Assembly (NCBI GenBank): GCA_031308135.1
Contig: JAHLJT010000631.1
Span: 176,750,282-176,814,281 of the forward strand
Direction: 5' to 3'
Source of the DNA: Acheta domesticus
Taxonomy: Eukaryota; Arthropoda; Insecta; Orthoptera; Gryllidae
Length of the DNA: 64,000 bases
Shown here: one piece after another, positions 37,401-40,675 of the stretch
Position numbering within the stretch: position 1 is the first letter of the stretch
How the letters are laid out: the number at the start of each line of letters is the position of its first letter
Translations under genes and position numbers: made by a program
Notes under the pieces: model-generated
Seen by the model: the letters and a program-made list of their open reading frames with translations, nothing else
Databases searched by the model: none
Told to the model about the DNA's origin: nothing

Positions 37401-40400
37401 GGGACTCCACCACATGGTCCAAGATCACTACGGCACTACTATATTAGCGATCTCGGCCACGGGGCCGACATCGTGTACTTTGTCATTCGATAACGAATCC
37501 TCCTGTACATTCCCTATGTCCCTAAGACTTCTCTCTCTACTCTGTCGTTGCCCCCGTGGAGCATTTTTTTAAAATTTAAGGTCGCATCAACTACTAGGTT
37601 ATTAGCGACCACTATTGAATTTAACGTTATGGTAACTGTGGCTTATGGTAACTGTGAAGATGACATGATATTGTTATGATTAAATCAATACTTGAGCATA
37701 ATTTCCAACATGTAACAGTTGATTGTCATATTGTATAATACATCATAATACTTCTGTAGCAGTACAATACGATCAGCTATCACTTTTTTAGTACAAGAAT
37801 CAATAACCAACAGATACCCTGGAAACTCATAAAAACATTGTTATATTGTTACATTACGTAATTTATTGAAGTCTCACGACATTCATGTTTACAAATAATA
37901 ACAGATATGGTGATGATAGGGGGTGAAAGGACCAACACGTACAACCATGCCCGAGGCGGGACTCGAACCCGCGACCGCACGGTCCAAGATCACTAGGGCA
38001 CTATACTGCGATTTTTCTAAGAGCGACCCTCAAGGCCACTCAAATCCCAGTCTTCGCGATGGAATATGTCACGGCATTTCGCGTCTTTTTTCGATCTTGC
38101 CGGTAGAAGTCGCATGATCGCATGCGCTGCTTCATACGGTCGCGATCGTGCGAAATCTAGCGGAACGACTGAGAAAGACGCGAAATGCCGTGACATATTC
38201 CATCGCGAAGATGGGATTTGAGTGGCCGTGAGGGTCTCTCTTAGAAAAATCGCAGTATACTGGCTTAGCGATCTCGGCCACGGGGCCGACCCCTCGGCGC
38301 ATTGTCTGAGCGGGCGGCGTGCGCTTGCAGATCCTGGAGGCGCGCGGCTACACGGTGCACCTGCGCGGGCTGGTGGCCGTGAAGGGCAAGGGCGACATGG
38401 AGACGTTCTACGTGCTGGGCAAGCGCGCCAAATGGGCGTCCGTCATCACGCGCCAGCCCTCCAACTACAACAGCCTGGCGGCCGTCGTCTACGGCATGGT
38501 GCAGGCGCACCGCCGCCGCACCGTGCGCAGCAAGAACAGTAAGTCCTGGCGCCCCACTCCAACGCACTGCCTTATCTAAACACCACACTCGGGATGCTAT
38601 GGCGCTATTGCGACATTGTTAACCAGAAAGTCGTAGTGTTGTGTTCTAATCGGTACTTTTCAGTGATTTCTCTCATCAATACTAGGCGAATGCTGGAGCA
38701 GAACCCTAACAAACGGTGCACAAACCCACGTGATCTTTTCTCCGTTGTCCTTGTCGCCTTCTCCCTCTTACCCACACGTTCACATACACATAGCACATGT
38801 CAGGAGCTTAGAGCTCAGAGAATAGCCAAAACATGGACTCTGACTAGACGGCGTGTTATGGGACGTAATCTATTATATATAGGGACAAGATTTATCCACG
38901 TTTTCGTTACCAAGACCCGACAATAAGAGTTTTTGCGAAAATTGGCCTTTTCTTCCGCAGCAGTTCCATACTTTCTCTATATAATGTAAGCAATAACGAG
39001 AAAATAAAAAAAATACTAGCATTAGGAAAATGATTGGGATAACACAAGTTTTTGTTAACATCCAAGTCATATCTTCAGTTTGGAAGAAAATTTATCGCAG
39101 CTCATAAACACAAAAGTTTTTCAGGGTAGTCATTTAACATTTTTCAATAACTGATATTGAATAAATGAGGTGGAACATATCAAAACCTAATAACTCCAGG
39201 ACAATCTACATTTCGTTTTGAAGTTCTTTTAATGAATTTAAAAATGATTGATTCACCATATCGTACTTTCGTCATGTTCAAAGTATTTTTTAATTGCTTT
39301 AAACTGCGTTGAATTGAAAATTATCGAGTTAATTAATTTTGTTACGTTGCTCGACATATATGATGTTGGGCGGGATGCTTTCTTACGATCATTGTTTCAG
39401 ACAATCGTACGGTAGTTTGCAGTTCGAAAGAAATTGCCTTTTGGACTTGCAATGTCGAATAAATATACCTATAGCATTTTTTCGAGCTGTTATTTTTTTT
39501 AATATGCTGCATCTTTTAAGCAACACGTCTCATTAGCCCTTTTTGAGCATTGCGCGTCTAGACACTGGAGTAATCCTCTGTTAAGGTATTTGACGTTTGT
39601 GTCCTAACGTCGCAGTTACACGATGCCTTTTATCCCTTCGGCCACACATCGGGGAATCCGTGGTGTCTCGAATTGCTTAACTTCCGTGACTTTACGGAGC
39701 AAAGTTAAACGATTCGGGTGACGACGCCGGCATTTCCCTGAAACCGACGTTATTCTAGGAACAAAATCGGCTTGTTGACATCCTGCTGATTGAATTGAAT
39801 TGAATTAATGTCTTATTTTACGTGGCGACACTCAGGCCATGAGGCCCGCTCTTCCGTCTGACCACGCAAATTTCGCTACGCTCCTTTCACCAACTAGCGG
39901 AGAAAGAAGGTATTCCTTGAGCGACGAAACAGGCGATTTTGAATTTAAGAGGCATAATTTAGGCTTGAGGATCTTTTACATGCAGTAAATCTACTAACAT
40001 GGGACAGCAGGCTTTACTTCCCCTCCGAAGGAAGGCGTACGAAATATTTTTGCGCTATTAGAAATCCACAGCCTCGATCGGATTTGAACCCGCGAACAGT
40101 CCGACATACTAACCATTACACCATTGCCGCCAGCTGATTGCGCTATGTGTGTTGCAGCGGAGGGCGGGCGGCGGTCGCAGCTGCAGCAGGGCGCGACGGC
40201 GGCGCAGCGGCGGCTGCTGGAGGCGTCGGGGGGCACGCACAACACGGTGACGGGCGCGGGGGCGGCGGGGGAGCCCGGCGGGCCGCCGGCGCCCGCCAGC
40301 CGCCTGGCCGCCTTCAGCAGCATGCGCCTCACCAGCCGCGGCACGCCCACCTCCACGCGCCGCAACACCACGCGCGGCGGCCGCGCCTCCGCCGCCGCCG

Positions 40401-40675
40401 CCTCCGCCGCCGCCCCCGGCGCCGCCCCCGCCCACGCCCACGCCGCGCTGCGCCAGCTCAGCGTCGACCCCGGGGCCCTGCGCGCCGGCGCCGCGGGCTC
40501 CGACGCGTCGCTGCCGTCGCTGCCGCAGCGCCACTCGGCGCCGCAGACGCCCGTCTCCGCGCCCTTCCCGCAGCACGAGCCCCTCGCCAAGATGGGCAAC
40601 GGCTCGCCCCCCGCCACGCCGCCGGCTCCGCCCGCCGCCCCCGACGTGCCCAACGGCGACCCCGCGCCCAGCTGA
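4097..40675 (+). CDS. Ac78C: Adenylyl cyclase, ADCY8/Ac78C-type (3' part, 16 exons)
   Basis: Transmembrane adenylyl cyclase, which converts ATP to cAMP at the plasma membrane. Joining the exons gives C1a, a C1b linker, TM7-12, C2a, C2b and a C-terminal tail, about 3.77 kb of coding sequence. The first visible exon opens inside C1a with 2 nt of a split codon, so the N-terminus and TM1-6 lie upstream of the window. Visible motifs are FADIKGFT and LGDCYYC (the two metal-binding Asp of C1), KVKTVG and FDIWG (adenine contacts of C2), and TVNEASR (transition-state Asn and Arg). The segments [24 protein letters not shown] and [13 protein letters not shown] point to the ADCY8 subgroup rather than ADCY1, 2 or 5. 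Members of this subgroup are Ca2+/calmodulin-stimulated; that is family knowledge, not seen here. Frame breaks in exons 9-11 are probably assembly indels. Subgroup assignment is fairly secure; class assignment is certain. Confidence 0.93.
4247..5831 (+). other. Ac78C: Ac78C intron 1
   Basis: A 1.6-kb AT-rich intron. The first ~80 bases after the donor stay GC-rich, as at other exons of this gene. No element or open frame recognised. Confidence 0.7.
5832..5911 (+). CDS. Ac78C: Ac78C exon 2: C1a
   Basis: The acceptor TTGCAG and donor GCG|GTGAGT bound an 80-nt exon. The split codon joins exon 1 in frame to give ..KGFTALASRC. It encodes [21 protein letters not shown] and DKLAA, the conserved helix after the first metal-binding Asp in class III cyclases. 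It ends in phase 0. Confidence 0.92.
6203..6467. mobile_element. MITE with inverted ends, 265 bp
   Basis: The left end AGTTACATAGGTGGATGA (6203-6220) is the reverse complement of the right end TCACCCACCTATGTAACT (6450-6467) with one mismatch. Inward, further similarity (GGAGTTTCGTCGGAGAG against the complement of CTCTTTCCGACAAAAGG) extends the arms to about 45 bp. There is no coding capacity, so it is a non-autonomous DNA element. Superfamily not assigned. Confidence 0.8.
6751..6836. repeat. Near-perfect 41-bp palindrome
   Basis: Arms 6751-6791 and 6796-6836 match at 40 of 41 positions around a 4-base centre. The left arm starts GAGAAAGGCTTTTGAG and ends ATTTGAACAT. No related copy seen in the window. 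It could be a foldback transposon remnant, a recent inverted duplication or a sequencing fold-back. Confidence 0.9.
7952..8197. mobile_element. hAT-like MITE, about 246 bp
   Basis: The ends are CAAGGGCGGATCCAG on the left and CTGGATCTACCAGTG on the right, close to the CAGTGGCGGATCCAG ends of many non-autonomous hAT elements. The flanking 8-mers CACATACG and CACACACT match at 6 of 8, in line with an eroded 8-bp target duplication. The interior is AT-rich with a G-run near the right end. Confidence 0.7.
8409..8695 (+). CDS. Ac78C: Ac78C exon 3: core of C1a
   Basis: The acceptor is CTGCCTAG and the donor is GG|GTGAG (phase 2). The exon encodes [20 protein letters not shown], with the second metal-binding Asp at 8442-8444, then [29 protein letters not shown] and [20 protein letters not shown]. 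The wording of the last two blocks is closest to ADCY8-type cyclases. This is the most conserved stretch of the window and fixes the identity and strand of the gene. Confidence 0.95.
8696..10495 (+). other. Ac78C: Ac78C intron 3
   Basis: A 1.8-kb intron with a minus-strand SINE in its first part (8815-9190). The remainder, from about 9200, is AT-rich with nothing recognised apart from a normal pyrimidine tract before exon 4. Confidence 0.65.
8815..9190 (-). mobile_element. tRNA-derived SINE, family 1, minus strand
   Basis: Read on the minus strand, the body contains GAAGCTTAGAACTTGTCC, then GGGAAGATACCT and CCCCGCAAGCCG, in the same order as the copies at 32.1 kb and 19.0 kb. The upstream part GGAGGAAAATTATAGCGG also matches their GGAGGAGAATTCTAGAGG. 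The promoter end is decayed. Confidence 0.7.
10496..10589 (+). CDS. Ac78C: Ac78C exon 4: end of C1a
   Basis: The acceptor TTTCCGCAG is preceded by a pyrimidine-rich tract; the donor is AAG|GTGAGT. The first base completes a Gly codon with exon 3, giving ..[19 protein letters not shown] and then [17 protein letters not shown]. This is the family's conserved LNGxYxVEPGxG segment at the end of C1a. It ends in phase 0. Confidence 0.93.
10590..11623 (+). other. Ac78C: Ac78C intron 4
   Basis: A 1.0-kb AT-rich intron. No repeats or open frames worth reporting. Confidence 0.7.
11624..11944 (+). CDS. Ac78C: Ac78C exon 5: C1a end and C1b linker
   Basis: The acceptor CTCGCAG and donor AAT|GTGAGT bound 107 whole codons. 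It begins [13 protein letters not shown], the usual strand that closes C1a. A Gly/Ala-rich low-complexity insert (about residues 25-45 of the exon), [16 protein letters not shown] and an Ala/Pro run follow, and it ends [12 protein letters not shown]. The ending resembles the WxPELPFxN motif at this place in ADCY8. C1b is normally a variable regulatory linker, so the poor complexity is not surprising. A minus-strand open frame over the same bases is a GC-rich shadow. Confidence 0.9.
11945..12693 (+). other. Ac78C: Ac78C intron 5
   Basis: A 0.75-kb AT-rich intron with a pyrimidine-containing acceptor. Nothing else recognised. Confidence 0.7.
12694..12930 (+). CDS. Ac78C: Ac78C exon 6: C1b linker
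   Basis: The acceptor GTCCCACAG and donor GAG|GTGAGC bound 79 codons in phase 0. It encodes [20 protein letters not shown], a poly-Gly run, then [20 protein letters not shown] and [16 protein letters not shown]. The last block corresponds to the I-H-x-I-D-L..F-S-L-x-F-K segment that precedes TM7 in ADCY8. It is cytoplasmic. Confidence 0.9.
13184..13244. repeat. (AAT)n microsatellite, about 20 units
   Basis: An uninterrupted AAT tract. It creates a false poly-Ile/poly-Asn open frame on both strands. Confidence 0.97.
13464..13493. repeat. (AAT)n microsatellite, about 10 units
   Basis: A second, shorter AAT tract about 220 bases after the first, in the same intron. Confidence 0.95.
15606..15703 (+). 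CDS. Ac78C: Ac78C exon 7: TM7
   Basis: The acceptor CATTGCAG and donor TTG|GTATGT bound a 98-nt exon that leaves in phase 2. It encodes [20 protein letters not shown] followed by [13 protein letters not shown]: a charged FKSN cap and a single hydrophobic helix, matching TM7 of mammalian-type cyclases (D-E-V-F-K-S-N-L-V-C in ADCY8). Unlike the other exons, its base composition is close to the background. Confidence 0.88.
15704..18422 (+). other. Ac78C: Ac78C intron 7
   Basis: A 2.7-kb AT-rich intron. ATGGTACGAA is repeated at about 16351 and 16563, hinting at an old element between them. A tRNA-like repeat lies at 18055-18255. Nothing else seen. Confidence 0.6.
18055..18255 (+). mobile_element. 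Possible tRNA-derived SINE fragment
   Basis: Contains TCTGTCTCTGAGGCGTAGAG, an A-box-like start, followed about 35 bases later by GAGCTCGAGTCCCC, which fits a Pol III B box (GWTCRANNC). The body does not clearly match SINE family 1. Confidence 0.35.
18423..18645 (+). CDS. Ac78C: Ac78C exon 8: TM8 and TM9
   Basis: The acceptor CGTTGCAG and donor ATC|GTAAGC bound the exon. The first base completes a Trp codon with exon 7 (..[11 protein letters not shown]). Two hydrophobic segments are visible: [20 protein letters not shown] and, after the basic loop [26 protein letters not shown]. It ends in phase 0. A cytosine-rich minisatellite starts directly after the donor. Confidence 0.86.
18651..18955. 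repeat. Cytosine-rich minisatellite after exon 8
   Basis: Runs of CCCCGCTCCACGC- and CCCCGCTCCCCGC-like units with drift, starting within a few bases of the exon 8 donor. The complement is G-rich and could form quadruplexes. It produces several false Pro/Arg-rich open frames. Confidence 0.85.
18960..19375 (+). mobile_element. tRNA-derived SINE, family 1
   Basis: The B box GGTTCGAGTCC at 18991-19001 follows a GGCCCCGTG segment. The body has GGAGAATTCCAGCGGCCGGC, TAGCGTAGAGCTTGTCC and GGAAAACCCAGCAATCGC, shared with copies at 24.8, 25.9, 32.1 and 38.6 kb. No coding capacity. Confidence 0.75.
19697..19777. repeat. TATTCTTATATTTT repeat tract
   Basis: Irregular tandem copies of TTATTCTTATATTTT. 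It is flanked by GAATAGAAGATTCTA and GACTAGAAGATTCTA, which are near copies of each other. Confidence 0.7.
19942..20253 (+). CDS. Ac78C: Ac78C exon 9: extracellular loop, with a frame break
   Basis: The acceptor CTTCCCCAG gives phase 0, as exon 8 requires. The natural frame opens [20 protein letters not shown], with an N-Q-T glycosylation sequon. After about 20040 this frame degrades to Arg/Trp-rich sequence and hits TAG at 20251. A second frame, starting near 20064, reads [20 protein letters not shown] and [11 protein letters not shown], with an N-G-S sequon and a phase-1 donor (CTAG|GTGCGC). The exon therefore appears to need one missing base (or two extra) between about 20030 and 20110. 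The loop between TM9 and TM10 is the usual glycosylated loop of the family. Boundaries are moderately secure; the internal frame is not. Confidence 0.68.
   Translation, partial: TSSSNNNQTSSPAESAVERGVGGGGGGVCGAGRVRRQRPRRWPPQWPLQWRLRGPPQWRRRRARCSCRCCCAYASTARAPPATRRPAATAPRPCCAPPTLRSN
20484..20765 (+). mobile_element. tRNA-derived SINE, family 2
   Basis: The head GGCCCGTTGATTAGCGTGCT (A-box region) and GGGTTTGATTCCCGG (B box, 20536-20550) are spaced as in a tRNA gene. The body differs from family 1: ACTGTGCGCTTTCCTTGGAA, then GGTTGAGAAGACC. The end is set where similarity to SINE-like GC content stops, so it is approximate. Confidence 0.6.
20979..21651. mobile_element. Inverted-repeat DNA element with subterminal repeats, 673 bp
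   Basis: The left end TGAGCTGTTGAGAGCAAAAG followed by TGGTGTAAGTCAAA pairs with the right end, whose complement reads TGAGACGTTGAGAACAAAAG then TGGTGTAAGTCAAA: about 34 bp with 3 mismatches. Inside, GTGAGTCAAA, GTATAAGTCAT, AATGTAAGTCACA and GATGCAAGTCAAC repeat the AAGTCA core, as expected of transposase-binding subterminal repeats. No transposase frame, so non-autonomous. No clear target duplication. Confidence 0.8.
21733..21953. mobile_element. Foldback element, kind A (copy 1)
   Basis: The whole element is one imperfect hairpin. GCATTTCGCGTCTTTCTC on the left faces GAGAACGTCGCGAAATACC on the right, and the centre has AGTCGCATGATCGC facing GCGATCATGCGA. The right end AAAAATCGCAG is shared with other copies. 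It ends 30 bases before exon 10 and replaces a normal pyrimidine tract region. Confidence 0.85.
21983..22424 (+). CDS. Ac78C: Ac78C exon 10: TM10-TM11, with frame breaks
   Basis: The acceptor GAGCTAG is weak. Entering in phase 1 from exon 9 gives an Ala-rich, then Glu/Lys-rich, then Gly-rich stretch ([38 protein letters not shown]) ending at TAG 22204. The membrane part is in another frame: [20 protein letters not shown] and [20 protein letters not shown], matching TM10 and TM11 (C-S-x-P-E-Y-F-V-F-T in ADCY8). After FQEN at 22371 the frame changes again to [11 protein letters not shown] because of a 19-bp duplication. The donor is CGA|GTAAGT. The start is uncertain, the TM10-11 core is certain, and the joint to exon 11 is not in phase as sequenced. 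Confidence 0.66.
22371..22400 (+). repeat. Ac78C: 19-bp duplication inside exon 10
   Basis: CAGGAGAACTT occurs at 22371-22381 and again at 22390-22400, with TCGAGGGC between. Removing one 19-bp unit restores the reading [13 protein letters not shown] from the TM11 frame. Confidence 0.85.
22425..23709 (+). other. Ac78C: Ac78C intron 10
   Basis: A 1.3-kb intron with a foldback element (22579-22752). The part at about 22990-23420 resembles 29690-30065 weakly and is probably an old dispersed repeat. The splice phases on its two sides disagree as sequenced. Confidence 0.55.
22579..22752. mobile_element. Foldback element, kind B (copy 2)
   Basis: The ends TACTGCGATTTTCGTAACT and AGTTACGAAAATCGCAGTA are perfect complements, and inner arms GCCATCCAATCGGGAGCT and AGCTCCCGATTGGATG pair around GTGACGTCACTATAGG. 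The outer GCGATTTT end is shared with kind A. A TA duplication may flank it. It lies 155 bases after exon 10. Confidence 0.88.
23710..23945 (+). CDS. Ac78C: Ac78C exon 11: TM12 and lead-in to C2
   Basis: The acceptor GTGCTGCAG and donor GAC|GTGAGT bound the exon. It encodes [20 protein letters not shown], then [20 protein letters not shown] and [20 protein letters not shown]. This is TM12 followed by the conserved linker helix L-R-N-I-L-P that leads into C2. It starts with 2 nt of a codon, which does not match the phase at the end of exon 10. It ends in phase 0. A GC-rich minisatellite begins at the donor. Confidence 0.9.
23946..24190. repeat. GC minisatellite after exon 11
   Basis: Tandem CCCCGCCCCCGGC-type units (11-13 bp) for about 240 bases, starting at the exon 11 donor. 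The complement is strongly G-rich. It generates false Pro/Ala and Gly/Ala frames on both strands. Confidence 0.92.
24245..24805. repeat. ACATCGATG-rich repeat pair
   Basis: AAAACATCGATGTTCAAAA near 24270 and AAAACATCGATGTTTTGAAA near 24772 share a palindromic ACATCGATGT core, and several ACATCG and AACATC words lie near each. This may be the two ends of one DNA element, but the inner sequence is undefined. Confidence 0.4.
24811..25140 (+). mobile_element. tRNA-derived SINE, family 1 (partial)
   Basis: The A-box-like GATAGCTCAG (24812-24821) and B-box-like GGATTCGAGATTC (24867-24879) form the head. The body GGAGAATTCTAGAGGCCGGC then GTAGTTTTTTCGGGGTTTCT matches the copies at 19.0 and 32.1 kb. 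The 3' part differs or is lost. Confidence 0.7.
25932..26312 (+). mobile_element. tRNA-derived SINE, family 1 (diverged)
   Basis: The head has GCCTCAGAGGTAGC and a decayed B box GGATTTAAGTCTC. The 3' body GAGAGCTTAGAGCTTATTCC, GGGGGAGATACCTGTAGGGA and AAACCTACAAGCTGATG keeps the family order. A TCC-rich run lies in the middle. Confidence 0.65.
26504..26630 (+). CDS. Ac78C: Ac78C exon 12: start of C2a
   Basis: The acceptor GTGTGCAG and donor ATAG|GTGAG (phase 1) bound the exon. It encodes [20 protein letters not shown], then [20 protein letters not shown] and II. This is the C2 counterpart of the FADIKGFT segment. As usual for C2, the metal-binding Asp is absent (MFATIPNF), which is normal because C1 supplies both metal ligands. 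Confidence 0.95.
26631..29228 (+). other. Ac78C: Ac78C intron 12
   Basis: A 2.6-kb AT-rich intron. Bases 26700-26765 hold a short direct repeat of TCATATATTAG. No element or gene recognised elsewhere. Confidence 0.65.
29229..29519 (+). CDS. Ac78C: Ac78C exon 13: C2a
   Basis: The acceptor GTGCGCAG and donor GTCG|GTGAG (phase 1) bound the exon. The split Val codon gives ..[18 protein letters not shown], then [20 protein letters not shown]; the Lys codon at 29282-29284 corresponds to the adenine-contacting Lys of C2. A loop rich in Lys and Gly (about residues 40-65 of the exon) follows, longer in glycine than is usual. Then come [20 protein letters not shown] and [13 protein letters not shown]. 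The loop length is a normal place for variation. Confidence 0.95.
29690..30065. repeat. Weak dispersed repeat
   Basis: GTTTAAGCACAACCTTCT followed by GAAGAAAAGAAATTGTCAAC at 30008-30057 resembles CCTTAAGCACAATCTCCTTC and GAAGAAGAAATGTCAAGAAA at 23352-23402. CAGAAGCAAAGATTTCC (29684 on) also resembles CAGAAGCACAGATTCCC near 63502. The limits are unclear. Confidence 0.35.
30426..30595. mobile_element. Inverted-repeat MITE, 170 bp
   Basis: The end TCTACTTGGCTG (30426 on) pairs with CAGCCAAGTAGA (30584-30595). Inner arms ATACCAACGTTTCGACCGTC and GACGGCCGTAACGTTGGCAT pair as well. No coding capacity. Confidence 0.78.
31003..31376. mobile_element. hAT-like MITE beside exon 14, 374 bp
   Basis: The left end CAGTGATGTCAAGGTC and the right end CCTTGACATCACTG are complementary. 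The flanking 8-mers TGTTATGG and TGCTATGC match at 6 of 8, fitting a hAT-type 8-bp target duplication. Its right 135 bases match, in reverse complement, the sequence from 63839 on (AGCGTCGGGAAAG, GGTGGCAGTGGCAC). It ends 56 bases before exon 14. Confidence 0.82.
31433..31578 (+). CDS. Ac78C: Ac78C exon 14: C2a active-site segment
   Basis: The acceptor GGCTGCCTAG and donor GCC|GTGAGT bound the exon. It encodes [20 protein letters not shown], then [20 protein letters not shown] and IQVPKDTAA. The adenine-contacting Asp is at 31489-31491, the catalytic Asn at 31510-31512 and the catalytic Arg at 31522-31524. All expected C2 active-site residues are present, so the domain looks competent. It ends in phase 0. 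Mobile elements lie 57 bp upstream and 28 bp downstream. Confidence 0.95.
31606..31842. mobile_element. Foldback element, kind A (copy 2)
   Basis: TATACTTCGATTTTTCTTTC and GAAAGAAAAACCGAAGTATA are the ends; GGGGGTGTGTCAATAAAATG faces CATTTTATTGACACACCCCC, and the centre has AGTCGCATGATCGC facing GCGATCATGCGACT. It starts 28 bases after the exon 14 donor. Confidence 0.9.
32070..32510 (+). mobile_element. tRNA-derived SINE, family 1 (best copy)
   Basis: The B box GGGTTCGAGTCCC lies at 32139-32151 with a tRNA-like head before it. The body runs GCAGAATTCTAGCTG, GTTTCCCGTGGTTTTTCC, AAGCTTAGAGCTTGTCCC, GTGGGAGATACCTGG and AACCCTCGCAAGCCGACG. It is the longest of the family copies and a good reference for the others. 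Confidence 0.8.
33388..34491 (+). pseudogene. LINE reverse transcriptase (jockey/CR1-like), 5' truncated
   Basis: A 367-codon open frame with the non-LTR reverse transcriptase blocks in order: [51 protein letters not shown] (first catalytic Asp), [20 protein letters not shown] and [11 protein letters not shown] (FADD catalytic pair). Upstream, [14 protein letters not shown] is the linker seen before the polymerase; the endonuclease domain is missing, so the element is 5' truncated. The frame stops at 34491 and homology resumes in the next frame, so the copy is dead. It would have copied its own RNA at a nicked target. Codon use is AT-rich, unlike the cyclase exons around it. Confidence 0.92.
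33440..35586 (+). mobile_element. LINE copy 1, with 3' UTR and AAAT tail
   Basis: This is the extent of the element: truncated 5' end before the reverse transcriptase, 3' UTR from 35107, and a terminal AAATAAATAAATAAATAAAT tail at about 35562-35583. The 3' UTR word TCCAGTTTCCCTGATCCATT (near 35252) recurs at 48969. The exact 5' limit is uncertain. Confidence 0.75.
34492..35106 (+). pseudogene. LINE C-terminal region, frame-broken
   Basis: The continuation of the element in other frames: [20 protein letters not shown] then IFWGSS, the thumb and post-polymerase region of jockey-like proteins, with a stop near 34746. It ends with [20 protein letters not shown] and [20 protein letters not shown], the usual C-terminus, stopping at 35106. 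Confidence 0.85.
36240..36460. repeat. Dispersed repeat with ACATAACTTTCTCTATACTA
   Basis: TACATAACTTTCTCTATACT followed by ACGTATATAC at 36417-36446 reappears in reverse complement at about 51151-51185. Upstream lie GACACACAAAGGGACAAATG and ACGGACGGAC. It is probably the end of an old transposon. Confidence 0.5.
37265..37560 (-). mobile_element. SINE-like unit, copy 1 (no foldback inside)
   Basis: GGTCCAAGATCACTA, then GCGATCTCGGCCACGGGGCC, and upstream GGTGATGATAGGGGGTGAAA are shared with the unit at 37565-38300. On the minus strand these give a tRNA-like head. The B-box region is damaged here (GGTGGGACTCCACC). Confidence 0.65.
37565..38300 (-). mobile_element. SINE-like unit, copy 2, interrupted by a foldback element
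   Basis: Read on the minus strand, GGCCGAGATCGCTAAGCC (A-box region, near 38264-38279) and CGCGGGTTCGAGTCCCGCC (B box, 37958-37976) are the tRNA-like head. A foldback element of kind A (38005-38256) is inserted between the boxes. The 5' part shares ACTATTGAATTTAACGTTATGG with ACTATTAGATGTAACGTTATGG of copy 1. Confidence 0.65.
38005..38256. mobile_element. Foldback element, kind A (copy 3)
   Basis: Ends ACTGCGATTTTTCTAAGAG and CTCTTAGAAAAATCGCAGT; inner arms ATGGAATATGTCACGGCATT and AATGCCGTGACATATTCCAT; centre AGTCGCATGATCGC. The flanks are TATA on both sides, so a TA or TATA duplication. It lies 75 bases before exon 15. Confidence 0.92.
38331..38538 (+). CDS. Ac78C: Ac78C exon 15: end of C2a and C2b
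   Basis: The acceptor GCGCTTGCAG and donor AACA|GTAAGT (phase 1) bound the exon. It encodes [20 protein letters not shown], then [20 protein letters not shown] and [20 protein letters not shown] followed by RRRTVRSKN. The VKGKG Lys is the phosphate-contacting residue of C2. The [16 protein letters not shown] block matches the ADCY8 C2b segment (S-L-A-A-V-V-L-G-L-V-Q), where calmodulin binds in the mammalian enzyme. Binding here is inferred from that match. A 6.75-kb intron precedes it, the longest in the gene. Confidence 0.95.
38590..38822 (+). mobile_element. tRNA-derived SINE, family 1 (partial)
   Basis: GTACTTTTCAGTGATTTCTC, AATACTAGGCGAATGCTGGA, GCAGAACCCTAACAAACGG and CATGTCAGGAGCTTAGAGCT match the middle of the copies at 19.0 and 32.1 kb. 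The head and the 3' end are missing. Confidence 0.65.
39789..40135 (-). mobile_element. tRNA-derived SINE, family 3, minus strand
   Basis: On the minus strand it starts TGGCGGCAATGGTGTAATGG (A-box region), then CGCGGGTTCAAATCCGATC (B box, 40077-40094), continues for about 270 bases and ends in an ATTCAATTCAATTCAAT tail (39789-39808). The tRNA part lacks a proper anticodon arm, so it is not a tRNA gene. Its head lies 22 bases before the last exon. Confidence 0.75.
40158..40675 (+). CDS. Ac78C: Ac78C exon 16: C-terminal tail and stop
   Basis: The acceptor is GTGTGTTGCAG. The first two bases complete a Thr codon from exon 15. The tail encodes [20 protein letters not shown], an Ser/Arg-rich part ([20 protein letters not shown]), Ala runs, [11 protein letters not shown] and a Pro-rich end, with TGA at 40673-40675. 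It is low-complexity and probably unstructured. The extreme GC content makes all frames look open; this frame is chosen because it joins exon 15 in phase. Confidence 0.85.

Larger units (their letters stand above)
31579..38330 (+). other. Ac78C: Ac78C intron 14 (6.75 kb)
   Basis: The longest intron. It holds a foldback element, a SINE, a 5'-truncated LINE, an old repeat at 36240-36460 and a doubled SINE-like unit at its end. Between 35590 and 36240, and 36460 and 37260, the sequence is AT-rich with nothing recognised. Confidence 0.7.
38539..40157 (+). other. Ac78C: Ac78C intron 15
   Basis: A 1.6-kb intron with a family 1 SINE at its start and a minus-strand tRNA-derived SINE at its end. Between 38830 and 39780 nothing is recognised. 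Confidence 0.65.

Noticed and set aside
40068..40135. tRNA gene on the minus strand
   Set aside because: The A-box and B-box words are present, but the anticodon arm and acceptor stem do not form, and the sequence continues into a SINE body with a repeat tail.
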